From contig CM031596.1 in the NCBI GenBank assembly GCA_018398815.1, positions 60,146,520-60,210,519 on the forward strand: a DNA stretch of 64,000 nucleotides, written 5' to 3'. This DNA comes from Conus ventricosus (lineage: Eukaryota > Mollusca > Gastropoda > Neogastropoda > Conidae). The notes under the pieces were generated by a model. That model was not told the DNA's origin. It saw only the letters and a list, made by a program, of their open reading frames with translations, and searched no databases. Numbering within the stretch: the first letter of the stretch is position 1; each line of letters opens with the position of its first letter. The translations under genes and the position numbers were made by a program. This document shows, one piece after another, positions 1-12,430 of the stretch.

Positions 1-1822
1 CCCCATCCCCGGCCCCTTACTTCTTTTTTTTTTTTCAAATCCTCACAACAGCGCAGTCATCGGCAATCTCCCCAAACTACGACAAAACCATCAGCAAGAT
101 GATGTTGGTCGTACAAAGGAAGAAGAAGAAGATTATGTTAAAATTTCACCTTCACCCGCTCTCTTACTAGTGGTGGAAGGAGCAGCTTTCTGGTAGTAGT
201 CATCGAAAGAAATAAATTCCTGGGACTGTTAAAATACAATACTCAATATTGGCTCTGAGATAGAAGTTTCCTTAGGCTTGTATCCTAGAAGTACTTGTAG
301 CTCCAAGAGACAGAATTAGAGAGAAGTTCAAACATTCAACACTGATTGAACAACAAAGAACTGACACAAGTTAAGTGCAATTACACATGTGTGACTTTAC
401 TTGCTTACACACGGGTAAGTAGTGAAGTTAGTTTATGATAGATATGTCTGTCCCACAGGCAAGAGTTTTGGTCTCACTATTTCATCATTAAGTGAGGGAA
501 AGCTCTGGATGAGTTGAATTGAACTGAAGTCCACTTGGAATAACAGCTTTAACTTATAATGGAGAGGATAGTTGATCTTTTCTTGTGGCTGGTGACTGAT
601 CCTGCGGTGTAGACTGGTGGTTGTAGAGATGGGCTGTGTTGTGTTTCCAACCTGTCTTGCCCAGCGATATGTTAGCGTAGCCACGGTTTGTGTAGCATAA
701 TCCATGGTCCCAGGTCTGCGATTAAGAGAACCTGGTCTGTAGTTAGTAGCTGAGAGTCTGACTTGTCGAGTTCACACGTTTTGCCTGCTATGATCTATCT
801 TTCAGAAGAGGTGTGAGAACTAAGCCAACAAAAGATCTGATAAGTATAATGGTTTTGCGATAATCATCAATCTCCACTTTTGTTTGCTTGTTGAGTGGAG
901 TCTACAAAAGGGTAGGAGACAACATACAATGCTAAACAATTATAGTCAAATAACTCTTCAGTGTTTTCTGAGGAATTAATAATTAACTGGGAATACATTT
1001 AGCCCAAGTACACATGTGGTGTAGACTTAATGTCATACACTACTGAGCATTCCAGCAAAACACCAGTATCAATAAATCAACTAAGCAGTTTTCACTTTGT
1101 ACAGGCGTGTTTTTCTGATCAAAGTTTATCATTCAGTTATCATCTTAACATATAGAATTGCACACTGGCAAGTCATATTGTACACAAAGAATGGCTGGTC
1201 AGATTGTTAACAAAGAATCTTAAAACACTGGGAATAGCTCTTACAACATGGTGGCAAGTTAACTACTACAACAGAATATCATTCATCATTTTGATGAATG
1301 TCACCAAGTATTGGCACACGTTACACAGCTAAACCACACGGCTGACATACAATCAATGCATAGATTCAAAATGTAAAAACATAGGCTAGTTTCAACTTAC
1401 ATTTCTGGGAGAATCAGTGACTTAGACTAGGAATCAAGAGCAGAAGATAACATGCCTTCTCTCAAGTTTTCCCATTGTCTTTTTCTGTTCTGATCTACAG
1501 GCAGTCTTGAGGAGTCACTGAGTGGGAAGAGCTCAGTGTCCCTAATTTAACCACTAAATTTGTATTCTAGATCATTCCTTTGAGACAGGCTGTCACTCAA
1601 GGTGATGAGAGGGAGGTGACTTGTCTGTCTGTCATCTCCTTCCCCCAATCGTGGATTGATCAGTTGCTGCTATTAAAACTACATTGTGCCACACCAAATC
1701 AACATATGATAATTCACGAATGCATCTGTAGAACAAATGTTAATTAGCTACAAGTTGGTGAACACAATTGCATCATCCCCCAGCTGTGTGCGACCGTTTG
1801 TGTGCGGGTGGGGGAATATTAA

Positions 1823-1888
1823 CCTCGCTTCCCATCCCTCACCCCCCTCTTTAATTTTAAAGAGGGGGTGAGGGATGGGGAAGCGAGG
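1823..1888. repeat. Near-perfect 30-bp inverted repeat (hairpin)
   Basis: The left arm (from CCTCGCTTCCCATCCCTCAC) is followed after an AT-rich centre by its reverse complement ending GGGATGGGGAAGCGAGG. The arms touch almost directly, so the single strand could form a stem of about 30 bp. It could be the collapsed remnant of a MITE or two fused terminal repeats. One-base indels in the G/C runs are the only breaks. Confidence 0.8.
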
Positions 1889-2369
1889 AGAAGGAAGGAG
1901 ATTTGCCCGGTCCTTTATGTTAAGTGAGGCGGGAGGGGGAGTGACAGCAACACTGTTACGATGCAAGATAAATTTTTCGCCGTGTCATGCCGCCACATTA
2001 GGGAGTGAGGGGGGAGGGGGTTAGTAGGGAAGGAAGGTGGGGAGAGAATGGCCACGTAGAGGCGACGTGACGTATTTTTTTTTTCTTGGCTCGCTACATC
2101 AGGAGAGAAGGAAGGAGAGAAGGGGGGGGGGGGGGGGGGGAATGGCACAGATTAGAAATCTATATTGCTGTATGTGAGACAGATAGAACAGAGAAAGGGG
2201 GGAGAATGGTGCCTGTGTTTGTACAGTTTGCTGCTTTTTTGGGTGGCTGCTTGGGACCGCTTGGGTGGACTTGTCAGTGACTCGTCATAATGTGACGATG
2301 TAAAAGATTAAATGATGCTGTTAATGTATTCCTCCAGAAGAATAGTAATGTAAATATATCATGATATAG

Positions 2370-2427
2370 TCGCACACACACGCACGCACACACACACACC
2401 ACACACACACACACACACACCACACCC
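2370..2427. repeat. (CA)n microsatellite
   Basis: Imperfect CA dinucleotide tract interrupted by CG and CC steps. Confidence 0.9.
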
Positions 2428-3258
2428 CCTTGCATTTTCAGTGTTTGTTGGGAGATTCTGTGATCATGAAATGTCTTGGTTGATTTTTTCCCCAAATGTT
2501 TCGGTAAACTGCAAACTGATAACACCATCTGATCTAGGTGTTTCTTTTCCAAACTGGTCATTCCATCATCATTTTGCCGAGAAATCAGAATGTGCAAATG
2601 CTGCTTAGGCTAGGCAGTAATCAGAATTCCATTCATTGAGCCTAATGAAAATATGTCTGTGATTTATGCCAGTGTTTAAACAAGTTTCGTTTTGCATGCT
2701 ATCACACAGCAGAGGCTTCATCTGGGTATTAACCACCTAATCTTACATTAACTATTGTGTAAATAGGTTCTTTCTGATAAAAATTAGCTTTCAAGCTGAC
2801 TTCGTCAGCATACTTTGGCTTAGATTCATACCCTTGCTGATTTTATTGATATTTCTGGGCATGTTGTCAAAAAACTAACACAACCTGACATCATTTCGTG
2901 TGCAGAAGATAGTAAGGGTTGTCATTCTTTGATCAAAAGCACCCCACAAGTTTTCAGTTGAAGTGAAAAAAAGTCTAGTTTTCCATACAAGGGAGTTCTT
3001 CTAACACCAGATGCACAAATTCTGGTCAACAACAAAAATATATTTCTCTTAAGTTCAAACTGCAAGCTTCTTCTTTTAGAAGTGGTAAAAACAAATTATA
3101 GTCAACAAAAAATTCTTGCTGCTTCTGGTTTCTTGAATTAAGTGAACTCAAGTGCATACAGGTCAGTAACATTAAATTTTATGTCAGTTTTTAATGGTAG
3201 TCTTGTGGACTGCATGTAAAAAGGAGGTAAGGTGTCTCCAAAAGCCCAGATGTTACTT

Positions 3259-3427
3259 ATCAAAGGTGTAAAACCCTTCAGCTTCAGGGGGCTTAGCCCC
3301 CTGAGCCCCCGACAAAGGGCCTGCCCCCTGACCTCATCAGGGTCAAACAAGTCCCCTCCACCCCCCCGACCCTCAGCTTTCCTGATCCCCCCCCCCCCCC
3401 CCCCCCCCCCAATGGTTTTCACCCTTG
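3259..3427. mobile_element. Short TIR element (MITE) with a C24 run
   Basis: The left end CAAAGGTGTAAAACCCT and the reverse complement of the right end, CAAGGGTGAAAACCAT, are similar inverted termini. Between them lie a GC-rich block with an inverted core (AGGGGGCTTAGCCCCCT) and an uninterrupted run of 24 C (3387-3410). The flanks (TTACTTAT and TAACTTTA) are only roughly alike, so no clean target duplication is claimed. The superfamily is unknown; this kind of GC-rich block also occurs inside the hAT-like elements at 21316 and 47774. Confidence 0.5.
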
Positions 3428-3731
3428 TAACTTTACTGATTTATCTAATGCAACTATAATACTTTCCACTAAACAGCTAAAGAAAAGAAGCATTTTAAAC
3501 TGTTAAGCCAGAAGTAATTTCAGGCACACATTTTGTGTCTTATTAACAAATTAACAATACATTCAAACACACTTGCAGGTTTACACTTTATTGTTAACAG
3601 TTAAGTTACTGTGTCCATCAAGAGGCTGTAAACTGACAGTTTCTTTCAGATTCAGTCTGCTGTAAATATTAATCCTAAATCATACTTTTTGACTTGGAGC
3701 TACAGATTTACCTTTTTTTTTTCTTCTCCAG

Positions 3732-3824
3732 ACTCCGCAGCCATTCAAGGGACAAAAACAAAAGGGGCAGAAGAGGCCTAAAGCGCCCCTACTGGAAAAA
3801 AGCCCCAGGGCAAATTTTCTGGAA
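3732..3824 (+). CDS. Nucleolin-like gene, basic-tract exon with in-frame stop
   Basis: This is the first exon I can read of a nucleolin-like nuclear protein. It follows a pyrimidine tract and CAG and is 93 nt long. Read in phase 1 it gives a Lys/Gly/Ala-rich peptide ending in TGKKPQGKFSG, which joins the next exon (NVDKGSS) if the donor is GTGAGG at 3825; the stronger-looking GTAAGA five bases on would break the frame. A TAA at 3779-3781 interrupts the frame. Since the following exons are open and phase-matched, I take the TAA as a consensus error or an allele, but a pseudogene is possible. Nucleolins bind rRNA precursors and histones in the nucleolus. Confidence 0.5.
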
Positions 3825-5211
3825 GTGAGGTAAGAACCAGAAGAGAGGACTGTCAGTATGCATTTATTGTGTACATATCATATATGACACAGAGAAAGGG
3901 AGTGTGTATTGTGTGTGTGTGTGTGATTTCATGCATTTCATAAATGGTATGAATAGTGTTTTCATGTTTTGGCAGGAAATGGCACCTGTTCCATGTACAT
4001 GTTCTAGCATTTTCTGACAGAAAAAAACACTCTTAATCATCTTCCAGCATGTCCTACAATGATATCTTCTTGTCCTCACATTGTGAATTTGTATTGCTGA
4101 GAGCAGTTTTGAGTTAAATCCTTGATTAGTGGCTTAACTCGCAACTGTTTTTGAGTTTGTTGCTTTTTTTTCATTTTTTTTTTTTTAAGCAGTAACTATA
4201 TTTATAAGAATATTAAGATTTTCTCCTTTTTTTTTCCTGATAGTTTATCGCATTTATATAGGTTTCGTTATAGTAAGTTTTTCCATTAAAAAAACAAAGA
4301 AAAAAATGCTTTAGATGTGATGATTTCCGGAAGAAAAAAAATCGATCACCAGTGATAAAAAAAATCAAAGGAACTGCAGGAGGCAAACCTTTTGGTATTC
4401 AGCTCTGTTAGATGCGTACAAACGTGTCTTGCAGTTGCACGTAAAATCAGTTTGAAGTGAAGCAATCTTAGACTTGAACTGCTTGCTGTCTTGTGTCGAG
4501 ACTGGTTCTTGATGTGTGATGCAGAAAGAAGCTGTGATCAAAATTTGCTGAAATGAAGCAAGAAACTGACCTTAGATATGAACCAGTTCAGTTTTTCACT
4601 TTGAACTTCAGCTCAAGGATGGATCATTTCATGCAGAGGATATGTGTGGTTCCATTTCAATTTGTGACCAAGTGCAGGTTTTGTTTTCTTTAAGCTTTAT
4701 TTTTTGTTTGTTCAGATGACACAGTCCTAAGCACGGTCAGTGACATACAGTGACATATTTGGTTTTGAAACAGTGCTTTGTTTTTTTCTTTTTCTTTTTT
4801 TTTTGGAGCATTTATGTCAGACTTTAGGGTTTCTGGTTCAGAATATGACCTCTATTACTTCAGGAGCACTAGAAATGAACATCACTCCTTAATGCGAAGA
4901 AACAAAGTAAATCATCGATTCTTGTAAGCATCCTCAGATGAGGAGAGGAATATGGCGTGGTATTTCGTTAGAGATATGTGCATGTCACTGTTTTGCCATG
5001 GGAACAGAATTTAGCTGGCTAATAATTTGTTTGTTATTTACTTTTTGTGAATTATTTGGTGTCCCCCTCAACATCACTCAAGTTTTCCTTTAAGTTCAAT
5101 AGTTGAAGGTTAAATTAGAAGCACTAATTTGCTCTTTCCATTTTATAGGGAACCATAGAAAAAGTTCACTTGCGGGATAATTGATGAAATTATGCGCCGT
5201 GTTTGTTTCAG

Positions 5212-5256
5212 ATGTCGACAAAGGCAGTTCCAACAAAGCTGTTTCAAAATGGACAG
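5212..5256 (+). CDS. Nucleolin-like gene, 45-nt exon
   Basis: TTTGTTTCAG precedes and GTAAAA follows. In phase 1 it reads VDKGSSNKAVSKWT plus a split Gly codon. The exon is 45 nt, so it is symmetric (phase 1 to 1). An ATG lies at its first base but belongs to a frame that does not continue, so I do not treat it as a start. The residues are unremarkable; the call rests on phase continuity with the neighbouring exons. Confidence 0.5.
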
Positions 5257-5814
5257 GTAAAAATTGACAGTGAGAAGACCAGGAATGATGTAGTTTCTAG
5301 ATAAAAACGGCATAGATTAGAAGTACCTCATGCTATGACATTGACATTGTGGCGAGGTTCAGTAGAAATGCCACAAAATGAATTCTCTAAGTTCCCTAAG
5401 AATGTACACTGTCTTCCCCGTTGCTCATGTAGAGACATCATTTTTCCAGCTGTGTAAAGATTGTGTAATTCATTCCATTACCACCCTGGAAAGTTTTCAG
5501 AGTGGGGTCCTTGTGTTCATCAATCAGAACAAGTACAATGCAATGAGAGTAACACTCAAATATGGTTTTGACCTTGAATCAATGCTTTGGTAGAAGTAGC
5601 CTGAATTAAAAAAATATGATCATATCATTGATCGATACTAACTTATATAACTGTCAAATTTGGGCCAAATATTCGCTAATGATAATGTCCCATGCAGGCA
5701 GCTCAAGATATGACCTGAATGTGATGGCTATCCCTGCTTTTGAGACAAGTTACTATTGGTACTTTTTGTGTCAAATTTGACATTTATTGTGGGACAGATT
5801 ATTTATCCGTCGAT

Positions 5815-6469
5815 CAGTGATAATTCTTATGCACAAATGTGCGTCTCTGACGCATAAACTTCCCATCTGACGCACAGGAATTCAGGCCAGTGCATCACAA
5901 AAATGTACCAAAATTTACAGTGACGCACTGATTTTCTCCTGTATGCATTACAACTCTGAGCAGCGCATCACACAAAAGGGATTTCGTCATGTTTTAACAT
6001 TGAAGAAAATGGCTTGCATAGTGGAAATTCTGTGATGATAGTCGAAGAGGACATCCCACAAATCAGTTTCACTGTTAAAATCCTGATAGTGCAGGTGCTC
6101 ACATTTACTTATGTTAGTTGATAACACTTTAAAAACACAGGAACGAATAGGAATTGATAACATTTAGCGCTGTCTAGAATGTTCTATTAACTTTGTTACA
6201 AACACCTCTTTTCTAATGTATTTCTATCTCTATTATAAACACGTCTTTTCTAATGTATTTCTATCTCTTCTCTGTGCATTTATGTGTGTGAGCCAGTGAG
6301 AGAGCACGCTTGCGTGTGTGTGTGTGTGTGTGTGTGTGTGGTTTTCACTACATTTCTAACAGTTATTAATGGTGACCCCCAAAATATTTTTGTGACCCCC
6401 CTGAAAATTTGGAAGTGAGTTTTTCGTACCGAGTCTGACCCCCTAATTTTTAGGAAATAATTATTACTG
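5815..6469 (+). mobile_element. TIR element, CAGTGATAATT family, copy A
   Basis: It begins CAGTGATAATTC and ends AATAATTATTACTG, imperfect inverted termini. It shares its start (the block with TCTGACGCATAAACTTCCC) and its end (the GTGACCCCC / TCTGACCCC / TTTTTAGGAAATAATT block) with copies at 38778-48808 and 52620-53640, and its end with a partial copy ending at 50423. A (GT)n tract lies inside at about 6313-6340. At 655 bp it is shorter than the others and has no transposase. No target duplication is visible for this copy. Confidence 0.75.
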
Positions 6470-7078
6470 ATCCATCAAAGCACATGAAACCAGCCCATGC
6501 CCATTGGTTTGCTGTTATATCACTAGCTGTGGATAGATGTGTGCATATCATAAGTAATATACATTATGTGCATATATGTATTCCTGCCAATAGCATTGCT
6601 AAGTTGACTTATGGTTACATTCTCTGGTTAATAAGTTTTCTTTGGAAAGATGGTTAGATGGGCTGATTCTTAAAATTTTCTTCTGAAAATCATATATTGT
6701 GTCATCTAAAGAAGTATTTGTAATTTAAAAAAAAGCAATGAAAACCCTGAAGTCATGACACTTTGCTAACAACATGTAAGCATGTCATTTGTAACTGGTA
6801 ATAAATGGTTAATAAACTGAAAACACGACAACGATATAACTATACTGGTGGTGATGCATCATTTGAAACAGATGATAAATGGTTAGTGAAATGAAAATGT
6901 GACAGTGATACAATTACTATGGTTTGTTATTGACGATTACATTGTGGCTATTCTTTCCCTATCGTTTATATCGGCAAATGATATTTCTTTTCTATCTGTG
7001 TTAAATAAGATGAAAAGAAGATTATAATGTACTGAAAATGAGTATAATGAATTGGTTTTCTGTCATTCCCGTTGGCAG

Positions 7079-7099
7079 GTACACCAGGAAAAGGAAAAG
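7079..7099 (+). CDS. Nucleolin-like gene, 21-nt microexon
   Basis: The acceptor is TTGGCAG and the donor GTAAGC. The 21 nt in phase 1 read TPGKGK, one unit of the Thr-Pro-Gly-Lys repeats found in the basic region of animal nucleolins; the next exon opens V-TPKAGDKRK and later has LTPGKG, so the microexon continues the same repeat. It is symmetric and can be included or skipped without a frame change. Confidence 0.55.
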
Positions 7100-7253
7100 G
7101 TAAGCTTCCATTTGTTGATTAATGTGATAAAATTTTTACTTACTTGCATAGAATGTGTATGTGAACAGATACTGAGTTACATAAAACAGAAAGGTATGAA
7201 CGCTCCACATGCTCTTTAATTCAGAGGCACATGTTGCAAAGGTATTCTTGTAC

Positions 7254-7255
<2 letters not shown>

Positions 7256-7291
<36 letters not shown>
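7256..7291. repeat. (TA)n microsatellite, left border of the inverted array
   Basis: TA dinucleotide run directly before the first unit of the array; a matching (AT)n run at 9783-9831 bounds the other side. Confidence 0.85.
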
Positions 7292-7295
<4 letters not shown>

Positions 7296-7302
7296 ACAAA
7301 CT

Positions 7303-9770
7303 AATAAATTCCAAGGATAAGTACCGAGCACCGTTCCAGCAACTTACAGACAGCTTGGTGTTGCAATGACTGCAAGAATATTGAATTATAAACAAGCTTC
7401 TTTATGTCTTAGATTGAAGAATAGGGGGAGATACGCATTCATACCTGCAGTGGCAGATGATTCTGCCTAACTAACAGTATGTGCTTGAGTGGGTGATGGG
7501 GAAAAACAAAATAAAAAATGCTTCCAAAATGAGCTTCAGCAAGCTTATATTCTCCAAGGGGGAGAGACATCCTCCAATAGGGAGAAAACTCACTAACATA
7601 TAACTCCTGGTCATATACCGATATTTCGAAACTTGGTGGTTTCCTCAGTGACCGCGGAAAGTGGTAATTTGACTCCTCTGCCTTTTCAGTTTTAAGAAGA
7701 ATACAATCCCAGAAAAGGCTGGTGTGCAATACTGTAGTATGTTTGTTGATTTTCAAAAAACCAACCAAAGTGCCGTCTAAGAAGCAAAAGAAAATCATGA
7801 AAGAGCAAAACAAGCTACATTTTTCTTGTGAAAAGTAGAAAATATAAAAAGATATCCTCTAAGACACAAGTGCTGAGGCAGTTCTTGAATGAATCCCCAA
7901 GGTACTAAAATACAACAAACTATAAATTCCAAGGATAAGTACCGAGCACCGTTCCAGCAACTTACAGAGCAGCTTGGTGTTTTGCAATGGACTGCAAGAA
8001 ATATTGAATTATAAACAAAGCTTGCTCTTATGTCTTAGATTGAAGAAATGGGGAGATACGCATTCATACTGCAGTGGCAGATGATTCTGCCTAACTAACA
8101 GTATGTGCTTGAGTGGGTGGATGGGGAAAAACAAATAAAATAAATGCTTTTCAAAATGAGCCTTCAGCAAGCTTATATTCTCCAAGGGGAGAGACATCCT
8201 CCAATAGGGAGGAAAACTCACTAACATATAACTCCTGGTCATATACCGATATTTCGAAACTTGGGGGTTTCTCTCAGTGACCCCGGAAAGTGGTAATTTG
8301 ACTCCTCTGCCTTTTCAGTTTTAAGAAGAATACAATCCCAGAAAAGGCTGGTGTGCAATACTGTAGTATGTTTGTTGAGTTTTCAAAAAACCAACCAAAG
8401 GTGCCGTCTAAGAAGCACATACTGTTAGTTAGGCAGAATCATCTGCCACTGCAGGTATGAATGCGTATCTCCCCCTATTTCTTCAATCTAAGAATAAGAG
8501 CAAGCTTTGTTTATAATTCAATATTTCTTGCAGTCATTGCAACACAAGCTGCTCTGTAAGTTGCTGGAACGGTGCTCGGTACTTATCCTTGGAATTTATT
8601 AGTTTTTGTATTTTAGTCCCTTGCGGATTCATTCCAAGAACTGGCCCTCAGCACTTGTGTCTTAGAGGATATCTTTTTATATTTTCTACTTTCACAAGAA
8701 AATGTAGCTTGTTTTGCTCTTTCATGATTTTCTTTTGCTTCTTAGACGGCACCTTTGGTTGGTTTTTTGAAAACTCAACAAAATACTACAGTATTGCACA
8801 CCAGCCTTTTCTGGGATTGTATTCTTCTTAAAACTGAAAAGGCAGAGGAGTCAAATTACCACTTTCTGCGGTCATGAGGAAACCCCAAGTTTCGAAATAT
8901 CGGTATATGACAGGAGTTATATGTTAGTGGTTTTCCTCCTATTGGAGGATGTCTCTCCTCCTTGGAGAATATAAGCTTGCTGAAGGCTCATTTTGAGAAG
9001 CATTTATTTTATTTTGTTTTTTCCCCATCCACCCACTCAAGCACATACTGTTAGGCAGAATCATCTGCCACTGCAGGTATGAATGCGTATCTCCCCCTAT
9101 TTCTTCAATCTAAGACATAAGAGCAAGCTTTGTTTATAAATTCAATATTTCTTGCAGTCATTGCAACACCAAGACTGCTCTGTAAGTTGCTGGAACGGTG
9201 CTCGGTACTTATCCTTGGAATTTATTAGTTTGTTGTATTTAGTCCCTTGCGGATTCATTCCAAGAACTGGCCCTCAGCACTTGTGTCTTAGAGATATCTT
9301 TTTATATTTTCTACTTTTCACAAGAAAATGTAGCTTGTTTTGCTCTTTCATGATTTTCTTTGCTTCTTAGACGCACCTTTGGTTGGTTTTTTGAAAACTC
9401 AACAAACATACTACAGATTGCACACCAGCCTTTTCTGGGATTGTATTCTTCTTAAAACTGAAAAGGCAGAGGAGTCAAATTACCACTTTCCGCGGTCACT
9501 GTAGGAGAAACCACCAAGTTTCGAATATCGGTATATGACAGGAGTTATATGTACAGTTTAGTGAGTTTTCCTCCCTATTGGAGGATGTCTCTCCCCCTTG
9601 GAGAATATAAGCTTGCTGAAGGCTCATTTTGAGAAGCATTTATTTTATTTTGTTTTTCCCCATCCACCCACTCAAGCACATACTGTTAGTTAGGCAGAAT
9701 CATCTGCCACTGCAGGTATGAATGCGTATCTCCCCCTATTTCTTCAATCTAAGACATAAGAGCAAGCTTT
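7303..9770. repeat. Inverted array of four ~600-bp repeat units (+ + - -)
   Basis: Two direct units (from about 7303 and 7918) begin at AAATTCCAAGGATAAGTACC and run to CCGTCTAAGAAGC. At about 8417 the orientation flips, and two reverse-complement units follow (to about 9060 and to 9770). Landmarks such as CATCTGCCACTGCAG and GTTCCAGCAACTTACAG recur in all four, and the units differ mainly by one-base indels. There is no recognisable protein: the ORFs are shadows of the repeat. (TA)n tracts bound both sides. It could be a transposon concatemer, a satellite fold-back or an assembly duplication. Confidence 0.85.
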
Positions 9771-9782
9771 GTTAATAATTCA

Positions 9783-9813
<31 letters not shown>

Positions 9814-10040
9814 TTATATATATATATATACTTATTAGAAATTGTGGTAGTGAGGGCAACATCCACAAAGACATGTCATGCATATAATGCACATATACGT
9901 GCACGCACACGCATGTACTTATGCATGCACACCGCACACACAAGCGCATGTGCTCATGCACACACACGCAAGCGCATGTGCTGATGCACACACGCAATTC
10001 TGCCCGCAAACACACACAGGCACGCACGCACGCAGAGAAA
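9783..10040. repeat. (AT)n then CA/CG-rich microsatellite
   Basis: An (AT)n run (9783-9831) is followed by a CA-rich stretch with CG steps (about 9895-10036). The ORFs here (Cys/Val- or His/Thr-rich) are translations of the simple repeat. Confidence 0.9.
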
Positions 10041-10229
10041 ATTCTCTCAACCCTGTCAACTCCACAACTACTGATGATAACATTATCTGCTAACTTCCTG
10101 AACCACTAGTGCTTGATGGTGTGGTTAAAAATGAGATGCAAATTTAAAGAATTTTCCTGAGAGAAGAAGAGATGCATAGTTGTTTTGTCACGTGTTGTAT
10201 TTCTCGTGAAGAACTGGTTGACAATAGAT

Positions 10230-10772
10230 CTCATGATGTAAACAACGACGTGCTTGAACTTTATTTAAAGAATTTTGATGTCCGAGTGGGGTTCTGAGTC
10301 TTAACCATCACTTCCATCTGTCAGACTATCTTTGTTTACTTGGTCATTGTTGTCACAATTCATACACAGTTTTTCTGCCTCTTCTGCTGTGTGTCCCCTT
10401 CCATGCTGTCTTTCTGTGTTCAAATTTGTGTATGTCTGGTGCATTGCTTAGTTGCATCGCTGTTTGATTCTTCTAATCTGTTGTGTCTTCTTTCCTTTGC
10501 ATCACTGTTTGATTCTTCTAATCTGTTCTATCTTCTTTCCTATCTTAATTTAAATCAAGATTTTCAACAAATTTTCCCATATGATATTTAGCATTTTTCT
10601 TTCTCTCTTACGTATCAATGTTGACTCAGCGTCCGCGATGTGTTTATCATTGTTAAAATTTTCTGTCACTGGGCACATCATAAGCATTTGCTTGTTGTTG
10701 CTTTAGTTCAATAATTTGTTTATGTACACATCAGTTCAATAAAGAAATGCTTTAAAGAAAAAAAAAAAAAAA
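10230..10772 (+). mobile_element. Retroposed 3' end with AATAAA signal and poly-A tail
   Basis: AATAAA (10738-10743) is followed 14 bases later by a run of 15 A (10758-10772), as at the end of a reverse-transcribed poly-A RNA. Upstream is a noncoding, T-rich, UTR-like sequence with a direct duplication of about 45 bp (GCATCGCTGTTTGATTCTTC and its neighbour at about 10455-10545). The 5' limit is uncertain and I found no target duplication. It could be a processed 3' UTR or the tail of an unrecognised LINE. Confidence 0.5.
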
Positions 10773-11311
10773 GATGAGATCAGTGAAAATTGATCAAGCC
10801 TACCAGACTGGACCAGCAAGCCGAAGTGATGTCTTCATGTTTAGCTGTTCGTAAACAGTTCAACTGAGAAATCAAATCTATTCAAATAAAATACACCAAA
10901 TTCAAAAAAGGGCAGTGCCACAAGAAAACTTGTACTGGTCTATAGTGACAGAGGAGGTAATAGTTGTACAAGTTAGCTCGTGCAAGGGTAGCATGAGTTT
11001 GTAATGTATGTTGATATGAAATTTCTTGATTTCAGTAGTTATTCATGTTTTGAAAAGTTACAATACAATAAGTTTTTAAAGGGAAACAAGTATTGACAAT
11101 GGATTACAAGAATTTCAGACAAACTGCCGCAAAGAGCGCTCATGAAAACTGCATTTTCAGGTTTGATTGGTTTTTATTTTATTTCATTTTATTTTATTCT
11201 ATTTTTATTTCATTTTATTTTCTTTTGAAGTATTCCTTTTTTGGTGATTGCTGTGAATAGATATCCTTTGCCAGTTTTCATCTTCATGAAGTTATGGTGT
11301 CGTTTCTACAG

Positions 11312-11713
11312 TTACACCAAAAGCGGGTGACAAGCGAAAATTGGATCTCACTCCAGGGAAAGGTGCAACCCCATTTGCCATTTCTAAAGTCAAAGGCAAA
11401 CCCACACCAGCGAAGTCACCCCAGACACTGCAAGTTGCGAAACCCCTGATGCCAGGAAACAAAAAGACGCCACAGGCAAAGAAAACGCCACAGGCGAAGA
11501 CGCCTGCTTCATCTGGCAAAGGTGGAAAGAAAGCTGCTCCTCAGCCAGTGGAAGAAGACAGCACAGATGATGATGAAGATGATGATGATGATGACATGGA
11601 GGATATGGGAGACCTTGAAATGGACAGCGATGATGACGACGATATGGAAAACATGGATGATGATGATGATGAAGATGACGAAGATGAAGATGATGACGAT
11701 GAAGAAAATGAAG
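11312..11713 (+). CDS. Nucleolin-like gene, basic then acidic exon
   Basis: This 402-nt exon has acceptor TTCTACAG and donor GTACAC, in phase 1 and out phase 1. The first half is Lys/Pro/Thr-rich (KRKLDLTPGKG, KTPQAKKTPQAK) and the second half is an almost pure Asp/Glu tract of about 60 residues with a few Met. Alternating basic TPxK segments and acidic blocks are the signature of the nucleolin amino-terminal region, which binds histones and pre-rRNA chromatin. Nucleoplasmins and nuclear FK506-binding proteins also have such tracts; the RRM exons downstream favour nucleolin. The frame is open throughout, unlike the flanking exons. Confidence 0.75.
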
Positions 11714-12430
11714 GTACACCTCAGTTGCGGTAGTATGACAAACAGTGGATTTGATTAGCACTGTTTTTTGATTGTTGTTTTGGTATGTTTATGAATATCA
11801 GAACACATTTGTATGATACATAAAGTACTTAAACATCTTCTTTAATACTGAAATATCTTCTTTAAAATATACTGCTGGTATAGTTTCACTAATTTACATA
11901 CTTGCAAACGACAGCATGCTAGCATAATTTTCGTTGCATAATTTATTAGTCAAAATACACTTATGTGTAGGAGCTTGGCTCCTTGTCTGGGGAACAGCAT
12001 TGTCTTGAATGATGCCACCCTGTTTCTTTTTTTTTTGTCTGCTTTTCATTTGTTTGTTCATGTTTCAGAATGGATTTGTCTGAAAATGCCATGGAGAAAG
12101 ATCTTGATGCGCTGACAAATTTTGTGTGTGCCAAGTTTGTTGTAACTAAAGCTCGAGTGTACTCTGTTTATCGTTCTTAAGATTAGCACACACCGCTGAA
12201 GTTGTTAGAAAGGAGGAGAAAAACCTGCCTCATGTGAGATTCGAACTACTATCATGGGTTCTTGTTGTTTCCCATGTGGGGAGATCATTCACAAGACAAG
12301 TTAAATTCATGTTTGTATGTATGCTTGCGTAGAATACATCAGCTAGAGTTCTTGTACTTGTAGACATTTCTCTGAGTGGCAGGGGGAAAAAATTCATATA
12401 CCTTTTTTGTTTTTTATTTGTTTGTTTCAG

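Larger units (their letters stand above)
1..3731. other. Intergenic or 5' intronic sequence, no gene recognised
   Basis: I see no convincing exon here. The stretch holds a long hairpin (1823-1888), purine-rich low-complexity DNA (1880-2140) with a G18 run near 2121-2141, a (CA)n tract (2370-2427) and a short poly-C TIR element (3259-3427). The amino-terminal exons of the nucleolin-like gene that starts to be readable at 3732 must lie here or to the left of the window, but I could not identify them. Confidence 0.5.

Noticed and set aside
7439..9370. A small gene family in the 7.4-9.4 kb ORFs
   Set aside because: The ORFs are repeats of the same noncoding unit, broken at different places, with no domain and no shared start.
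11390..11761. His-rich minus-strand ORF
   Set aside because: It is the antisense shadow of the acidic exon 11312-11713.
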